This document shows positions 12,960 to 24,576 of a stretch of DNA of 64,000 nt, one piece after another (position 1 is the first letter of the stretch; each line of letters opens with the position of its first letter). A program made the position numbers and the translations under genes. This DNA comes from Brassica napus (taxonomy: Eukaryota > Streptophyta > Magnoliopsida > Brassicales > Brassicaceae): positions 18,301,525 to 18,365,524 of the forward strand of contig NC_063446.1 of the NCBI RefSeq assembly GCF_020379485.1, written 5' to 3'. A model generated the notes under the pieces. That model worked only from the letters and a program-made list of their open reading frames with translations, made no database searches and was not told the origin of the DNA.

Positions 12960-13569
12960 AAATAGTTTGAAAAGCACAACAGTGTGACTGAGACAATTAA
13001 GAGTGACGAAAGTGCAATTGATTAACGGAACCTGAACCCTAAGTGAATTAGATACCTAGCCGCATACGGCAGTTGGTCTAGGGTTTAGTTGAACATTATC
13101 GACGGTGCGGTAATGCTTGTTTAAAGAAGCATCGATCGACGCTAGCTTAATAGCATCGATTGACGCTCGCTCCTTGTTCGCACGCGATAGCTGGAACATA
13201 GGACTTAGACATCTGATTAGTAATTGCATGCGAAAGCTGAATTACTTGCTATTGAATTCGAGTTCTAGAATTGAATCTATAAAATCTTTAGCATCCTTGA
13301 TTGTAGTATTGGATCTCTTGATTGATAAATCCCTAGATATATTGTTTCTTCCTTATTGTTTACAAACCTCAATCAATCAACTGAACAACTAATTTGTTCA
13401 CCCTGCTTTCATTTACTTACTACTTTTCATATTGATTGCCTAGTTTAACTTTGATTTATAAAGTCTATTGTGTGCTCACGCTCCCTGTTGATTTGATCCC
13501 TAAGTACTACAACGGAACCTCATATTTGAGAAAGTAAAGTCACTCCTTAAGGTAATTTGAGTGATATCA
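12960..13569 (-). repeat. Truncated LTR fragment related to the solo LTR at 21177-22544
   Basis: Read on the minus strand it begins TGATATCACTCAAATTAC, as the solo LTR does, then follows the same order of blocks: GTAGTACTTAGGGATC, CACACAATAGA, and GTCGATCGATGCTTCTT. Similarity fades near 12960 and no TATCA end was found, so this copy is incomplete. It is in the opposite orientation to the solo LTR 8 kb away. The adjoining sequence 12746-12959 has no clear coding remnant. Confidence 0.65.
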
Positions 13570-13679
13570 AAACTCTCCCTAAGAAAAAAAACACACACAG
13601 TTAGTTGAGAAATATTATAAGTAAAAAGGTAAAATTTAAAAGGAGATAGAAGAAATTACCAAAAAATGACAGATTTATA

Positions 13680-15261
13680 TCTTGTGATCTTCCTCGGGCA
13701 TCTCTAAATAGGTTGGATAACCATGCTTGAGCATTCCATACTCCATATCCAGAATGATTGTAATCCCATTGTTTGACTTATCGTACCTTCTTAGCACCAA
13801 AATATCTGCCACTTAATTCATGAAGTTAGCTGTTATACACCTTCTTGATTTTTGTAAACAGTTACGTACTTCTATGATATGTATGATCGTATGGTAGAAA
13901 TCTTATGTGCAGTCAAACTAACATGTTTTCTCCGTCCGTATTGTAGTTAGAAACCAGATGTGCTATCTTGACAATGACATACCATATGCTGGAGAATCAC
14001 ATCTGAAAATTTTCTTCGAACGAAATATCGTATGTAAGAACATTGTGCTTCCATAGTAGTTCCAACACATATATTAGTGACTGAATAAACACATTAAGAG
14101 ATCTCATAGAATCCTCTGGTCTGGGGACAAGAATGGAGAGAAACAAAAAATATCATCGCATGCATGAATCTGGTGGTAAATTGTAAGGTGCCACAATTCT
14201 TGGCCATAAAGAATATTGTCTTTCATCTTTTTCAAATAGGTTAGAACCATCAGTGCATAATTTAAGTTAGCCATTTCTTCTCTTATACGTAAATTATGGA
14301 TAATTTTTTATTGGAAATGCTTCAACGCTTCTACATCTGAAGGATGTGTAATCTGATCATATGTTGCATGCTTTGCATGCCATCTCATTGGTCATATTGT
14401 ATGTTCTTATTGATATAGCCACTTCAACCTTTCTGTTAACGGAAAGTACCACATCCGTTTATATTGAACTGAAAATCTTCCGCTTGTCTCCTAATAGCGA
14501 GGTTTTCGTCAAAAGCGATATCTCTTACGGTTGTCATCCCCTCTCCAGTAATCATGAAATTCTCAATGCATACATATATCACCTGATACTGTAAACATAG
14601 ATAATCTACAAGTTTCTGAACCTCGTAGTATGAACCAGGTGCAAAATTATCCTTAGGTAGAATACCTCTCACAAAGTCAACAATCGCATCCACGCATTCT
14701 TCGACCAAATTATAATATGTCTTTATCGTCGTCAATCTACTTGCAGATGATGAAACTGAATGACCATCTCCACATCCTTTGTACAATGGTTGTTTTGTTG
14801 CATCTAATATATCAAAAAATCTCCTAGCTTTTAATCGGGTTCTTACCGTCTATCTTCTTCCTTAACCATTGAAGGTAAATTTTTGCTATATGTATCCTTT
14901 ACCATCTGAATAGTACATACACCATAATTCATATCCGTGCTAGGTTCATCTAAACTATTTGCAGTCTGAGGTTTGCTAGTTCTAACATAATATGTTTCTC
15001 CATGAAGAAACCAAATCTTGTAACCCGGCATAAACCCATTTATATATAAATGCTTCTAAACTTCACTCTTCTTAATATTCATATTATTATTACAAGGCGA
15101 GCATGAACATTCAACTTACGGGTTTTTATAGCTTTCGTTTGTTGTTGAGCCACCACCATGAATTCTCTAATACCATTTGCATATTCTTGTGTAAGTACAT
15201 TTGTCTCCGGATCCATAGTATTTTTATCCATCCATGAACAAAAGTAACCACGATGAGCCAT
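13680..15261 (-). pseudogene. CACTA (En/Spm) TNP2-type transposase, decayed
   Basis: On the minus strand, 15261-15079 encodes a start resembling the Transpos_assoc domain (GYFCSWMDKNTMDP, then EYANGIREFMVVA). 15031-14436 encodes the next block, including VEECVDAIVDFVRG and ILPKDNFAPGSYYEVQKLV. Further down, about 14220-13960 translates to the TNP2 core signature WPRIVAPYNLPPDSCM, then SLNVFIQSLIYVLELLWK and LTYDISFEENFQM. Stops and frame changes separate the blocks, so no functional transposase is made. 13700-13720 still encodes a plausible segment, LEMPEEDHK. The element's right end with subterminal repeats lies at 15300-15658; its left end was not found. Confidence 0.8.
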
Positions 15262-15299
15262 ATTTGTGTGCTCTGTTCGATGTGGTATTTATAAAGAAT

Positions 15300-15658
15300 G
15301 TGTCGGATATTTCTGATGGATTCCTAGTGAAAATGACAAATCCGTCGGTAATCGGTAAAAACTTTGAAATATTTAAACAGTTATAAAAGCTGTCATAATC
15401 CGTCATAAAATTTTGAAGAACTTTAAATTTCTTTGGAAATTACAATGGCTAGATAACGAATATATGGTATCCTCATAAAATTGTTTGAAGGTTTAAATGG
15501 TAAAGTATTTCGTCGGAAATTTATGGGAATTACCGACAAAATTCTGTTAGGTTTCTATCATTCGGGAACAGCGAATTACCGACAAATATTTATACTTTCA
15601 TTTTCCTCGGTTAATCGTAGGGAACTCTGTAAAGTATTCCCATGTTTTCTTGTAGTAG
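15300..15658 (-). repeat. CACTA terminal and subterminal repeats
   Basis: The outer end at 15650-15658, read on the minus strand, is TACTACAAG followed by AAAACATGGG, one base from the usual CACTACAAGAAAA terminus. Inside it, the short motif TTTGTCGGTAATTC and relatives (TTCCGACGAAAT, CCGTCGGTAATCGG) recur in both orientations between 15300 and 15600, as expected for the subterminal transposase-binding repeats of CACTA elements. Confidence 0.65.
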
Positions 15659-15698
15659 CTTATCTGTGATGCTTTGAGAGTTAGACGCTTAATCTGAA

Positions 15699-16000
15699 CT
15701 AGATTTTTATCAGCGCTTGCAAAGCGCGGAATTGTTTCTATTTAAAATAAATAACTTTAAATTTTTTAAAATACTTTTATATATTGTTATGTATTTGTTA
15801 AGTTTTAATTAGGATCAGTTAAAATATTTTATTTGAAGAACCGAACCCGACCCGTAAAAGTTATACCAAACCCGAGCTATAATGAGAAAATACTCGAATG
15901 GTCCAAAACTTTAATATTAAAAGAAATAGAATTGAACCCGACATGAGTAAAAAAAAAATTGTATTGAAAAATATCTGAATCACAATTATATATGTAAATA
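15699..16000 (-). mobile_element. Helitron 3' terminus (minus strand), 5' end not found
   Basis: On the minus strand the sequence reads CCGCGCTTTGCAAGCGC, a terminal hairpin, then TGATAAAAATCTAG ending at 15699, followed by a host T (complement of A at 15698). The interior has GAACCCGACCCG-type segments (15840-15950). The 5' end may be interrupted by the complete Helitron at 16001-16816, so the real right limit is unknown. Confidence 0.6.
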
Positions 16001-16816
16001 TCTTATATATTAAAACAGAAGTCACAACCTTGATTCATGTGTGATTTTTTAAAAAATGGACCTAATGGACCTATTCCTAGAAAGTCATCTTAAATTTAAT
16101 CTCTGATCTTATCATTTAAATTTTGGGCCTACCAGAAATTTTTATTGGCCTATCAATAATTGGATTTAAACAATAGATGATACATTGAATTTATAGATAA
16201 TATAAATTAAATAGATATAATTTAATGTTGTAATACTATACCTCCATATGTTAAATATTTAAATATTTGTCGATGTTAACTTTTAAAATTATAAAGATTT
16301 TTTTTTAAATAACAAAAATCATATTATCTAACAATGATTAATCTTTACTACCTTAAACCAATGAAAACAAATTTTAAACTATATAGTTTATTTTAAAAAT
16401 TAAACTATATAGTTTATTTTAAAAATTAAACAAAAACTAATTTTTAATTATGTACTCGATAATATAAATCTATGAAGCGAAAAGTTTAATTTTTAAAAAA
16501 CTTTCCAAATTTGTGAAATGTTATAATATCTTTGAATATGACAATAAAACTATATTTTACTAATCCTTATATATATAGTTACGATTTTAATAATGAAATA
16601 ATAATCCGAAAATATATATATATAAGAAGATACAAATACATGTGAAAGTTTGAAACAATCCATTCAATGAAAAAATATATCTTAAACTTATTATGTTTTA
16701 AAAATTGATAGACACATATATATTATAATATATACCAATTTAGAATTGAAAACAAAATATTTATATAAAAATAAATGAAAACAAAAATCCGCGCGGTTGC
16801 GCTGATCGAGATCTAG
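16001..16816 (+). mobile_element. Complete non-autonomous Helitron, 816 bp
   Basis: It begins TCTTATATATTAAAACAGAA directly after an A and ends with the hairpin-like CCGCGCGGTTGCGC and GATCGAGATCTAG followed by T. This is the A/T insertion pattern of Helitrons, with no target duplication. It holds a two-copy direct repeat of about 26 bases near 16377-16429. No coding sequence. Confidence 0.75.
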
Positions 16817-17289
16817 TATTTTATATTTTTAAAGCTAGTATATAAAAGCCAAAATATATGAAAGTACTAATATAAAAGAAATTAAAACAACAAAACTTTC
16901 TTAGACTTATACGTTCATTTATATAACTCTTTATATATATTTTTAACACTTGTAACACATTATATCATCATATAATCTCTCAGGGTGTGATTGATGACCA
17001 AGGGAATGAGAAAGAACATTCAATTCCTTATGGTTCCCATAAAAATACATCATTCATAAGAAATTAATTTTCCTTTCTATTCTTTATCATTCTTTTTTTT
17101 TTGTAGAGAATAACAAAGCAAAATTATTCTTCATTATTTTTGAGGAGGAACAATCATTCTCACTCATTCCTTTAATTTTATTCTTCTTCATTCTTTTCTT
17201 ATTTGTTCCTAGTGTTCCTCAAATGGTCAGCAGTCATACCTTAACTCTATTACATATGATAATCAACTACCTGCAAGATATGCGATAAT
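16817..17289. other. AT-rich intergenic DNA
   Basis: No gene was found. Around 16985-17230 there is an imperfect inverted arrangement of GAATGAGAAAGAACATTC and its approximate complement (for example CAATCATTCTCACTCATTCC), possibly an old foldback element. Confidence 0.35.
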
Positions 17290-17557
17290 GATGAACAGCA
17301 CCGAGGATAAGGATTTCACGATGAAGCTCTTCCTAAACACTTGGATCGACAGATGGTTCTGCATGTACGACATCCTCGATGGACATGCTCTCTCCTCAGC
17401 AGACGATCACAACGAATGTCTCTGCCTAAAGTACTTCGAAACCCCCAGTAAGCTTCCCTTCTTATAATTTGCAAGAAATTGCATAGTTTGGGATTCGAAC
17501 CCAAGACCTGGATGAAGAAGCCTTTAAACCCTAACCAGTAAACTACAGTGCTTCCAC
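17290..17557 (-). mobile_element. tRNA-derived SINE
   Basis: Read on the minus strand from about 17557, it starts GGAAGCACTGTAGTTTACTG with an A-box-like TAGTTTACTGGTTAGGG, and about 40 bases on a strong B box GGGTTCGAATCCC (17489-17501). A tRNA-unrelated body follows. This is the layout of the S1-type SINEs of Brassica. The anticodon region does not fold as a real tRNA. An open frame on the same strand (17504-17316) is a by-product of this repeat and is not called. Confidence 0.55.
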
Positions 17558-18189
17558 AACTCTTTAGATTTTAAGATACTTTTTTGGACCGACAGATGTT
17601 AGTATACTTCGTCCAACCATTTTACTTAAATTTGATTACACATTTTATATAATCAATCTTAACTGAAATAAATGCAAGCAAACAAATAAATGTTTATTGT
17701 GAATATTTTTGACCAGATTTTCGAAATGTTTAGAGGAGGATCCAGGAAATATAATATTAGAGATTAAGTAAATCTAACTGGATTATTTGAGAATCTTTTA
17801 GTTAGTAAAATATGGAAGTTCGTAAAATTTCAAAAAAGCTACAGATAATTGTAGCTATAGTTACGTTATATTTAAGGTGAGTAGTTAGTAATAGTATATG
17901 TTAAGAGAAAATATATAAAGTATAGTTTTTAAGAAAATATTCTATCTAGCATCAAGTTGGATATAACTTTTTGATTTTGTTTTATAGTATAGCTTTGGCA
18001 TGTACGAGAACTAGGCACATATTCGATGGTAAGTTATTTGGAAGATGTTTATTGATTGATCAAAGGATGAGTACAAGGGATAAGACGATGAAATCGCTAA
18101 GAGCAATGAACTCAGCAAGAGAAATTAAAGCTATAGAAAATTTAGTTATGGTGCTGAAGTTTGTATGATTGTGAATGTTCCCTCTTCTC
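17558..18189. other. Intergenic DNA, no gene seen
   Basis: A 65-codon frame (17971-18168, +) with several Arg and Lys residues may be the degraded leading part of the gag-like remnant that follows, but no motif supports it. Otherwise AT-rich. Confidence 0.35.
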
Positions 18190-20860
18190 CTTTTATATCT
18201 GATTTCTTCTATTTTCCTTCAAGTCAGGGTGTTCCTTTAACCGCCTCTTAGTCAACTGGGATGAGTTCAGTTGGTTAGCTGGACCTTGTTCGCCAAAGAT
18301 ACCTTCTGAGCAGATGGAAAAGGTCAGGATATGGTTGGCAAAGAGGAGAATCATGGCAGAAATATCGACCAGGAAGTCGATCATCAAGCTTAGTAGATCT
18401 TTCGCCGACATGGTGAACCAATGGCTCCTTTTGTGTCAGGTATCATATATGATATATCTCAGTCGTAGTATTGATGATTATTTCATTTCCGAGGATGAAG
18501 TCCTTGAAGCAAATGTAAGGCCGTCAGTCGTTGAAAGTCAGAACTGAAACAATCATTTTGCAACTCGGTTTACAGTGAAGAGTGTGAATGAACTCGTCAC
18601 ACGCTTGGATGTTGATGCTGGTTTAACTTTCTTGATTCCAAAACCATATCAAAGACCATGGACTCCTCTAGTCGGGTACGCCTACGTGTATGAGTAATGG
18701 TTTGAAAAAGAAGCTAAGCTATGGTTTCCAATCCCTCACCTCATCACATCCTACTACAATAGAAGAGAAATTCCCCTCTCTCAACTGACCTTTGGATCAA
18801 TTTGGATTGCCTTTCTCTATGGTAATGGCTACCAAGATCAATATTTTGATGTCCATCATGGTTTTTGAGGAGATGACATGTGGTAGAATGAATAAGGTAA
18901 GACACAATGTTTGTTAATGCCAAGATGCATCCTGCTCAAAACTATCTAATCGACCACCTCTCTAAAACTTGAGATTGGTCTCGATACTTTTTCTAAGTAA
19001 AACCCAATGAGGAAGATTTCGAGGAGAGACAGACAAATTCCCCCATTCTTATGGAGCAACAACCCCAATAAATAGTCACTTTTCTGACTCCAAAATAGTT
19101 ATCATTATTAATTTTATGTTTGTTTTTGCATTTCAACGTCCCCGCTTTGCCCTTTATCCTGGAAATTTATTTGTGAATACGGAGCTGATATATTAGCGTC
19201 ATTAGAGTTGGCAATATATTAGCGATGAGAGAAGCAATCCATTGTTAGTTTGAGAAATTTTCTAAAGGTGCAAATATCCTTTACAAAACTTCTTTATTTT
19301 TAAAAACATTTTGCTGATTCAACACCCTTCCTTTCTTTAATACGACTTGGGTACCAATATTCCTTGTTCAAGAGACCGCAACAAACAGAAAAGAGCCTCC
19401 AAATCTGAGATGGGAAAAGTCAAGAAAAATCTCTCTAACTTCACCATTTTTATCCAGTGAAGCCTCAATCGAAACTTCCTAAAATACGATCCAAATTCTG
19501 GATAACATGGAGTTGAATCAAACCGAGCATATCCCCATCCATACCCCTTTTGCGAATCCTTCTGAGAAAGTGAGGAAGGACAAGTCGGCCAAGAAAAAAA
19601 ATAAATCTGCAGACAAAACTCAAGGCCAATGAGGGTGCCGGGAAGGATGGACTGACGAGTTCACCATCTGGCATTGATCTAAAGTCGACGAAGTAGTCAG
19701 TAATGAGGATCTGCTGACTTCCATACCAAACACTGAGAATCGGGTTGGTGAAGTGCTTTCAAACCCTCTTGAAAGTGTTCCTCAAGAGAAAGGTGCTACT
19801 ATGGTCAGTCAAAAAAAGAACGAGTAACCGGTGCCTAAAATGACTAAGACGCCTTCTTGTAGTGCAGTGGATTTTCATATTCAATCACTATGACTTTCGT
19901 GAACAGTCGTGAGTCTTGTGCGGACTTGTTCCATCACTTGATGGGTGGTGTGAAGGAATTTCATGCAGTGCCTGGTCTGAATTCTCTGGGCGTACGCCGC
20001 GATGTAGCTCGTACCGTAACTGCCACAACTAATACTTTTTAATATTCTTTTCGTGTATTTATCGTAAAGTCTTTCCTCCTTATTCATGCCATTCAATATA
20101 CTGCTCATATCAACAACATGGTGGCCGACTACGAAGCTGCCTTAACAAAGAAGGAAGATGGCCTGGAGAGGGCCAATGAGATAGTTTGAGTTTGATATCA
20201 GCATCATATCAAACTAGAGGGTGAGATTGAGGCTTTGAAAAGCGCGCCGAATTGGTGGTCTCCCAGAGAAATCAAGCGATCTTCTAACTGAATGATGCGA
20301 AGAAACAGCTAGGCTTACTGGCCAAACAAGTTGTGACTTCTCAATTCACCATCTCGATGTTGGAAATGAAAAAAGCGGACCTCATCCGTACTCTCAAATT
20401 TTAGACCAACCTTCGTAGGCATTCACGTGTGGAATGTGTTTCTCGAGTTGAGCCATATATTAAGGTCAAATGTACGACTCATCTGGAGAAGTTCCTTAAT
20501 TACATAGCGTAGAAGGAGGTGGTAACCAAGAAGATCCTGATCTTGAGCCAGGCCTCTGATACCAAGAAATACTTGGAGAAACTGATCGCGCAAGGGCTTG
20601 AGGTCCCAAAGGATGTCATGGATTAGTTCGCGGCAGATGTGGCTCAATTTTACCTGCAAGAGATAGCCGACATCGAAGTCTTGGAGATTGAAGAGAATGA
20701 CCTGACTCTTTCTCCTTTGGCGGAAATTCCAAGAATTTCTCAAGCACCTTTGACTCTGGTGGCAAATGAGTTTGGATCAAACCAAACTCTCATGCCTGCT
20801 GAGACTCTCGTAAAATACGTTCTTCTAAGGAGAAGGATCCGCTAGCCGAAGTCCAAGGTC
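18190..20860 (+). pseudogene. Decayed gypsy-type retrotransposon gag (Transposase_28-like)
   Basis: Stretches of plus-strand frame, broken by many stops, carry a signature of the plant family annotated as putative gypsy-type transposon: VGYAYVYE, then WFEKEAKLWFPIPHLI and SQLTFGSIWIAFLYG (about 18670-18830). Further on (20120-20845) the frame is rich in heptad-like charged sequence, for example DYEAALTKKEDGLERANEIV and SDTKKYLEKLIAQGLEVPKD, as in the coiled-coil second half of these proteins. No protease, reverse transcriptase or LTR pair belonging to it was found. Base composition is less AT-rich than its surroundings, consistent with old coding DNA. Confidence 0.6.
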
Positions 20861-21176
20861 AGGATGATGACCATTTGACTTGAGTTGATCAGCAAGGACT
20901 CGCTGAAGAAGTCCATCAGGAGCAAAGGATCCCTGAAGAAGGCAGGGAGGAATATGCTCACATCCACATAACAAACTTTACATGTTAGTGTATGATGTAC
21001 TTTACCAGAGTTATCCCACACAAACAAATTGATTAGGGATTTATTGCCGTGGATTAGCATTTAAATTATAAAATTAATGATAATTACAATCTGTAATACT
21101 AAATGCAGTTTGATCCAATCTTTCCCAAGACCATCGTAAGCCATTTCCGTACAAGTCTACAACTTCAACTTGAAGT

Positions 21177-22544
21177 TGATATCACTCAAATTACTATAAG
21201 GAATGAATTACTCTCTCAACTAAGAGGTTCAGATGTAGTACTTAGGGATCGAATCCACAAAGGCTCTAGGATTACACAATAGATTTATAGTCTTTGAAAT
21301 AAGGCTAGATTAATGGGTTAATAGGTTTTAAAGTAGTAAATGAATTGGTGAGCAAGGTAATTGCTCGATTGGTTTGATTTGAGGTTGTTAACAGTTGGGT
21401 GAATAGCTAGATTCATGTATATTCTCAGGTATGATAAGTAAATAACTTAATTTGGGTTTTTTAGGGGTTTATTGATATTAATTGTTCTTGAAGTTAAACT
21501 CAGATATAATCAATTATATTATCTAATCTGGATCTCGGATTTCAACTCTCGTATGTTAATCACGAGAAAGTGTCGATCGATGATTCGTAAAGAATATCGA
21601 TCAATACACCTTTTAAAATTTCGATCGACAGAACTATCGTTGCGTCGATCGATGCTTCTTCCAGAAAGCTTTACGGACAGTTTTGATTTATATTCTCTAA
21701 CTTACTAGACCAACTCTCGTGTGTATCTAGTCAGTTAGATCATGCTAGTTATTTTCTGGTATTGAGTCAAACGATAGCTTGTTCTCAATTAATCCTAAGA
21801 TCTAAGTTTAAAGGGTGATCAATCCTAAACTTAGTGTAAGAGCAACTAGTTGTAAGAACTATATTTTTAAACACCATAGCAACAGTTTAAGTCAGTAATA
21901 CATTTATCAACCTATTGAGAACCCTAAATCTAACAGTAAGACTACTCAGACATATTCATAAAGCACATGGTTATGATGGTCTGAATAATACTTAAATAAA
22001 TGAATAATAAAGAGTAAGCAATAGAGTAAATGAAAGCAAGGGAGTTCAAGATCTTCTATGTTTTGTAGTTCACATCTATCTCTCCAATCCTAAGCTCTTT
22101 CCCTCCAATGGTGGCTTCTTTCTTCTCTCCAAACTTGGTCTAAAAAGGTCTCTCGGCAAGTCTGCCTCTAAAATAATACAAAACCCTAATAAATAGCTAA
22201 CAGGCGGCCATGGACTTAAAATATAATTTATTGAAACTTTGTGAAACTTTCAATCTTCTAATTTTGTCATTAACTCGCGGGTGGCTTCGCCGTCGATCGA
22301 TGATACGAGTCTTTCATCGATCGATTGTTCTTGGTGATCGTCAGTCGATATTCTAACAAATAATCGACTCTCTCTGTTTTCAGCAAAGCCCTCAAAAAGT
22401 CTCCAAATTGCTCCAAATACATCATTTTCCTCAAGTAAATACATTAACATGTAACTACTCTAAATAGACTCTATATCGTAGTAAATATATCTTAAAACAC
22501 TTATATACCATTGCTAATAATGGGTAAAAATCCATGGTCTATCA
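21177..22544 (+). repeat. Solo LTR, 1,368 bp, with 5-bp target duplication
   Basis: The unit begins TGATATCACTCAAATTAC and ends CCATGGTCTATCA, the TG...CA ends of an LTR. It is flanked on both sides by GAAGT (21172-21176 and 22545-22549), a perfect 5 bp duplication. There is no internal retrotransposon sequence, so it is a solo LTR left by recombination between two LTRs. It contains repeated TCGATCGATG-type words (21575-21655, 22290-22345), common in large gypsy elements of this plant family. Strand is given as the TG-to-CA reading and cannot be proven. A truncated relative lies inverted at 12960-13569. Confidence 0.85.
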
Positions 22545-22549
22545 GAAGT

Positions 22550-23043
22550 CTTCAAGAGGAAATGACCGTGGTGAGTATGATGATAATGAACCGGTTCATT
22601 CTTTCAAACTTTGATCTCGGTTTAGAAAACATTTTAAACCGGTCGACAACTAGGTAATTGGAATGACATGTTGAATTTGGGGAAATTGAACCGTCACATT
22701 TCTCGGAAGATAGAATGTTCTTTAGCTTTAATGATAATGTAAGTCTTATAGACCTAATGATGATGTTCTCCTCTAAAGTGACATATTGCCTTCTATAAAT
22801 GGTGGCCTCCACTCCTCATTTTCTCATTTTCATCTAGAACAACAGGTGGACCTCTTTCAAACTCTCTCAATATTGTTTGATCTTTGTTATTTTGAATCTT
22901 TCAGTTAGTTAGTCACCACCACTAGCCCTACTACTTAACTTTTATCTCATTGCTTAGTATTCATGCCAATGGGAGTATTATTGGAAGATGAGGGTGTATA
23001 CGGAAGTAGTGCAGGTGGATGTGGAGGCTTTTCTGGGATCCAA
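22550..23043. other. Intergenic DNA, no gene seen
   Basis: No coding region with recognisable features. The stretch separates the solo LTR from the LINE remnant on the minus strand. Confidence 0.4.
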
Positions 23044-23471
23044 TTATGTGATTTTTGTGTCTGTGCAATATCCAACTAAAACTGTATTCTTTTGACATAA
23101 GGCTTGTACCAAAGAGTAGTGATTAGCACTATATGAAAGTTGTGTTCCTTTCGCATGAGAAAGAACATTTGAGTACTTGAAATATTTATATTTACGAATA
23201 CGATATGACTTACAATGTGCACGGTTTAATAGATTCCAATCCTGGTTCGCCAAAAGGGCTTGACTTAAGTCATAAATGTCTCTGAAACCTAAGTTTCCCG
23301 CCATATTGTAGAAAGATAATTTCTTCGGAGATATACATGATATTTAGCCATTTTAGTTCCCCACTAGAAACATGACCTCATATTGTCCACTTGTGAACAT
23401 AGTTGAAGAAGTAACTAAAAGCAATTCATGGAGAATACATGTATTGCAAACATTACTGATTTAATGGAGTT
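23044..23471 (-). mobile_element. LINE reverse transcriptase, downstream half
   Basis: The minus strand translates to IKSVMFAIHVFSMNCF, then after stops and frame changes to LGFRDIYDLSQALLANQDWN and KYFKYSNVLSHAKGTQLSYS. These match, in order, the reverse transcriptase C-terminal segments of plant L1-like LINEs (KSVALALPVYxMSCF, GLGFRDL..FNQALLAKQ, KYFP..SFL.A..G..PSY). The segment just before, ending FMSAAG, lies on the far side of the MULE at 32113. This is therefore the downstream half of one LINE split by the MULE insertion. Confidence 0.75.
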
Positions 23472-24576
23472 CCCTCCCCAGCAGGGGGGTTAACTCAGAT
23501 GCCCCTTTGACTCACGAAAATGCTCAAATCTCCCATCAAAAAAATATATTTTTTATTTATTTATTTTAAATAAGAAAATAGGCTAAATACATCTATAACC
23601 CTAACAAAATTACATAACTACATGACCCGACCACTCAAACCCGGCCCACTCAAACACATACGGGTATAACCCTTTTCCTAAACCTAAACTCCGCGTTTAG
23701 ACAAAAAAGAGAAAAAAAAATTGTCGTTCTCTCCTCTCTTTCTCCTCGTGCCTGTTCTTTCGGACGTTCTTGATTTCCAGAAACTCCCGGCTTCATCGTT
23801 TCCTCTTCTTATTCTTCTCTTCTTCTGTTCTAATCAAGACTTCATCTTCTGAATCGACATCCTTCATTCTGGTAAGTTATTTTTTGACCTTGATTTCTTT
23901 GTATTTTGTATCTAGGTCATATAAAATTTAGGGAAAACTTGTAAATTGTAGTCGAAAAATTTGGTAGGATCTTAGTAAGCGAGATTGTGGTTTGAAATTG
24001 GGGAAAGCATCTTGAAACTGTAGAATTGGTATAAATTGAAACAAAAAACCAAGAGCTCGCGATTTTTATGGGTTCTTTCTTACTGGATCCAATTGGTTTT
24101 CTTGATTTATTGTTTGTGATATGAAACCGAAATCTCTTTGACTGTTAGGATAAATGTAAACTGAAATGTAGTAGGTGATTTATTGAGTGAATGAAAGGTT
24201 TGAGATTAGGAAGTAATAATTCTATATTATGCCTAAATTGTGTTGTTTTTGGATGTTCAGAGGAAGTAGATAATGGCAGGTAACTGTGGAGGAAAAAAAA
24301 GACTACAAAGAAAAGTGGAAAATCCACAACAGCTCTTGTTGCTGAAGAGCATGTGGAAGAGCTATGTCTGAAACAATAGTGATGATATGTGTGACCCCCC
24401 CCCCCCCCTCTGAGGTATAATATTTTTTTGGTTTTAGTTGAATAAAGTGTCACTGGTTGTGTGTGTATTGGTTTTATTTTAATTAAGTGCTACTGTTGTG
24501 TATTAGTTTTGAATTGAAGCTTTATTGATGTTGGTAGGAGTAACTGAGTTGTTGTGATTAACATCTTGTACAGGGA

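Noticed and set aside
24395..24408. Run of 14 C in the MULE near the DUF1985 gene
   Set aside because: Could be a real homopolymer or an assembly artefact. It lies outside the assigned exons and says nothing on its own.
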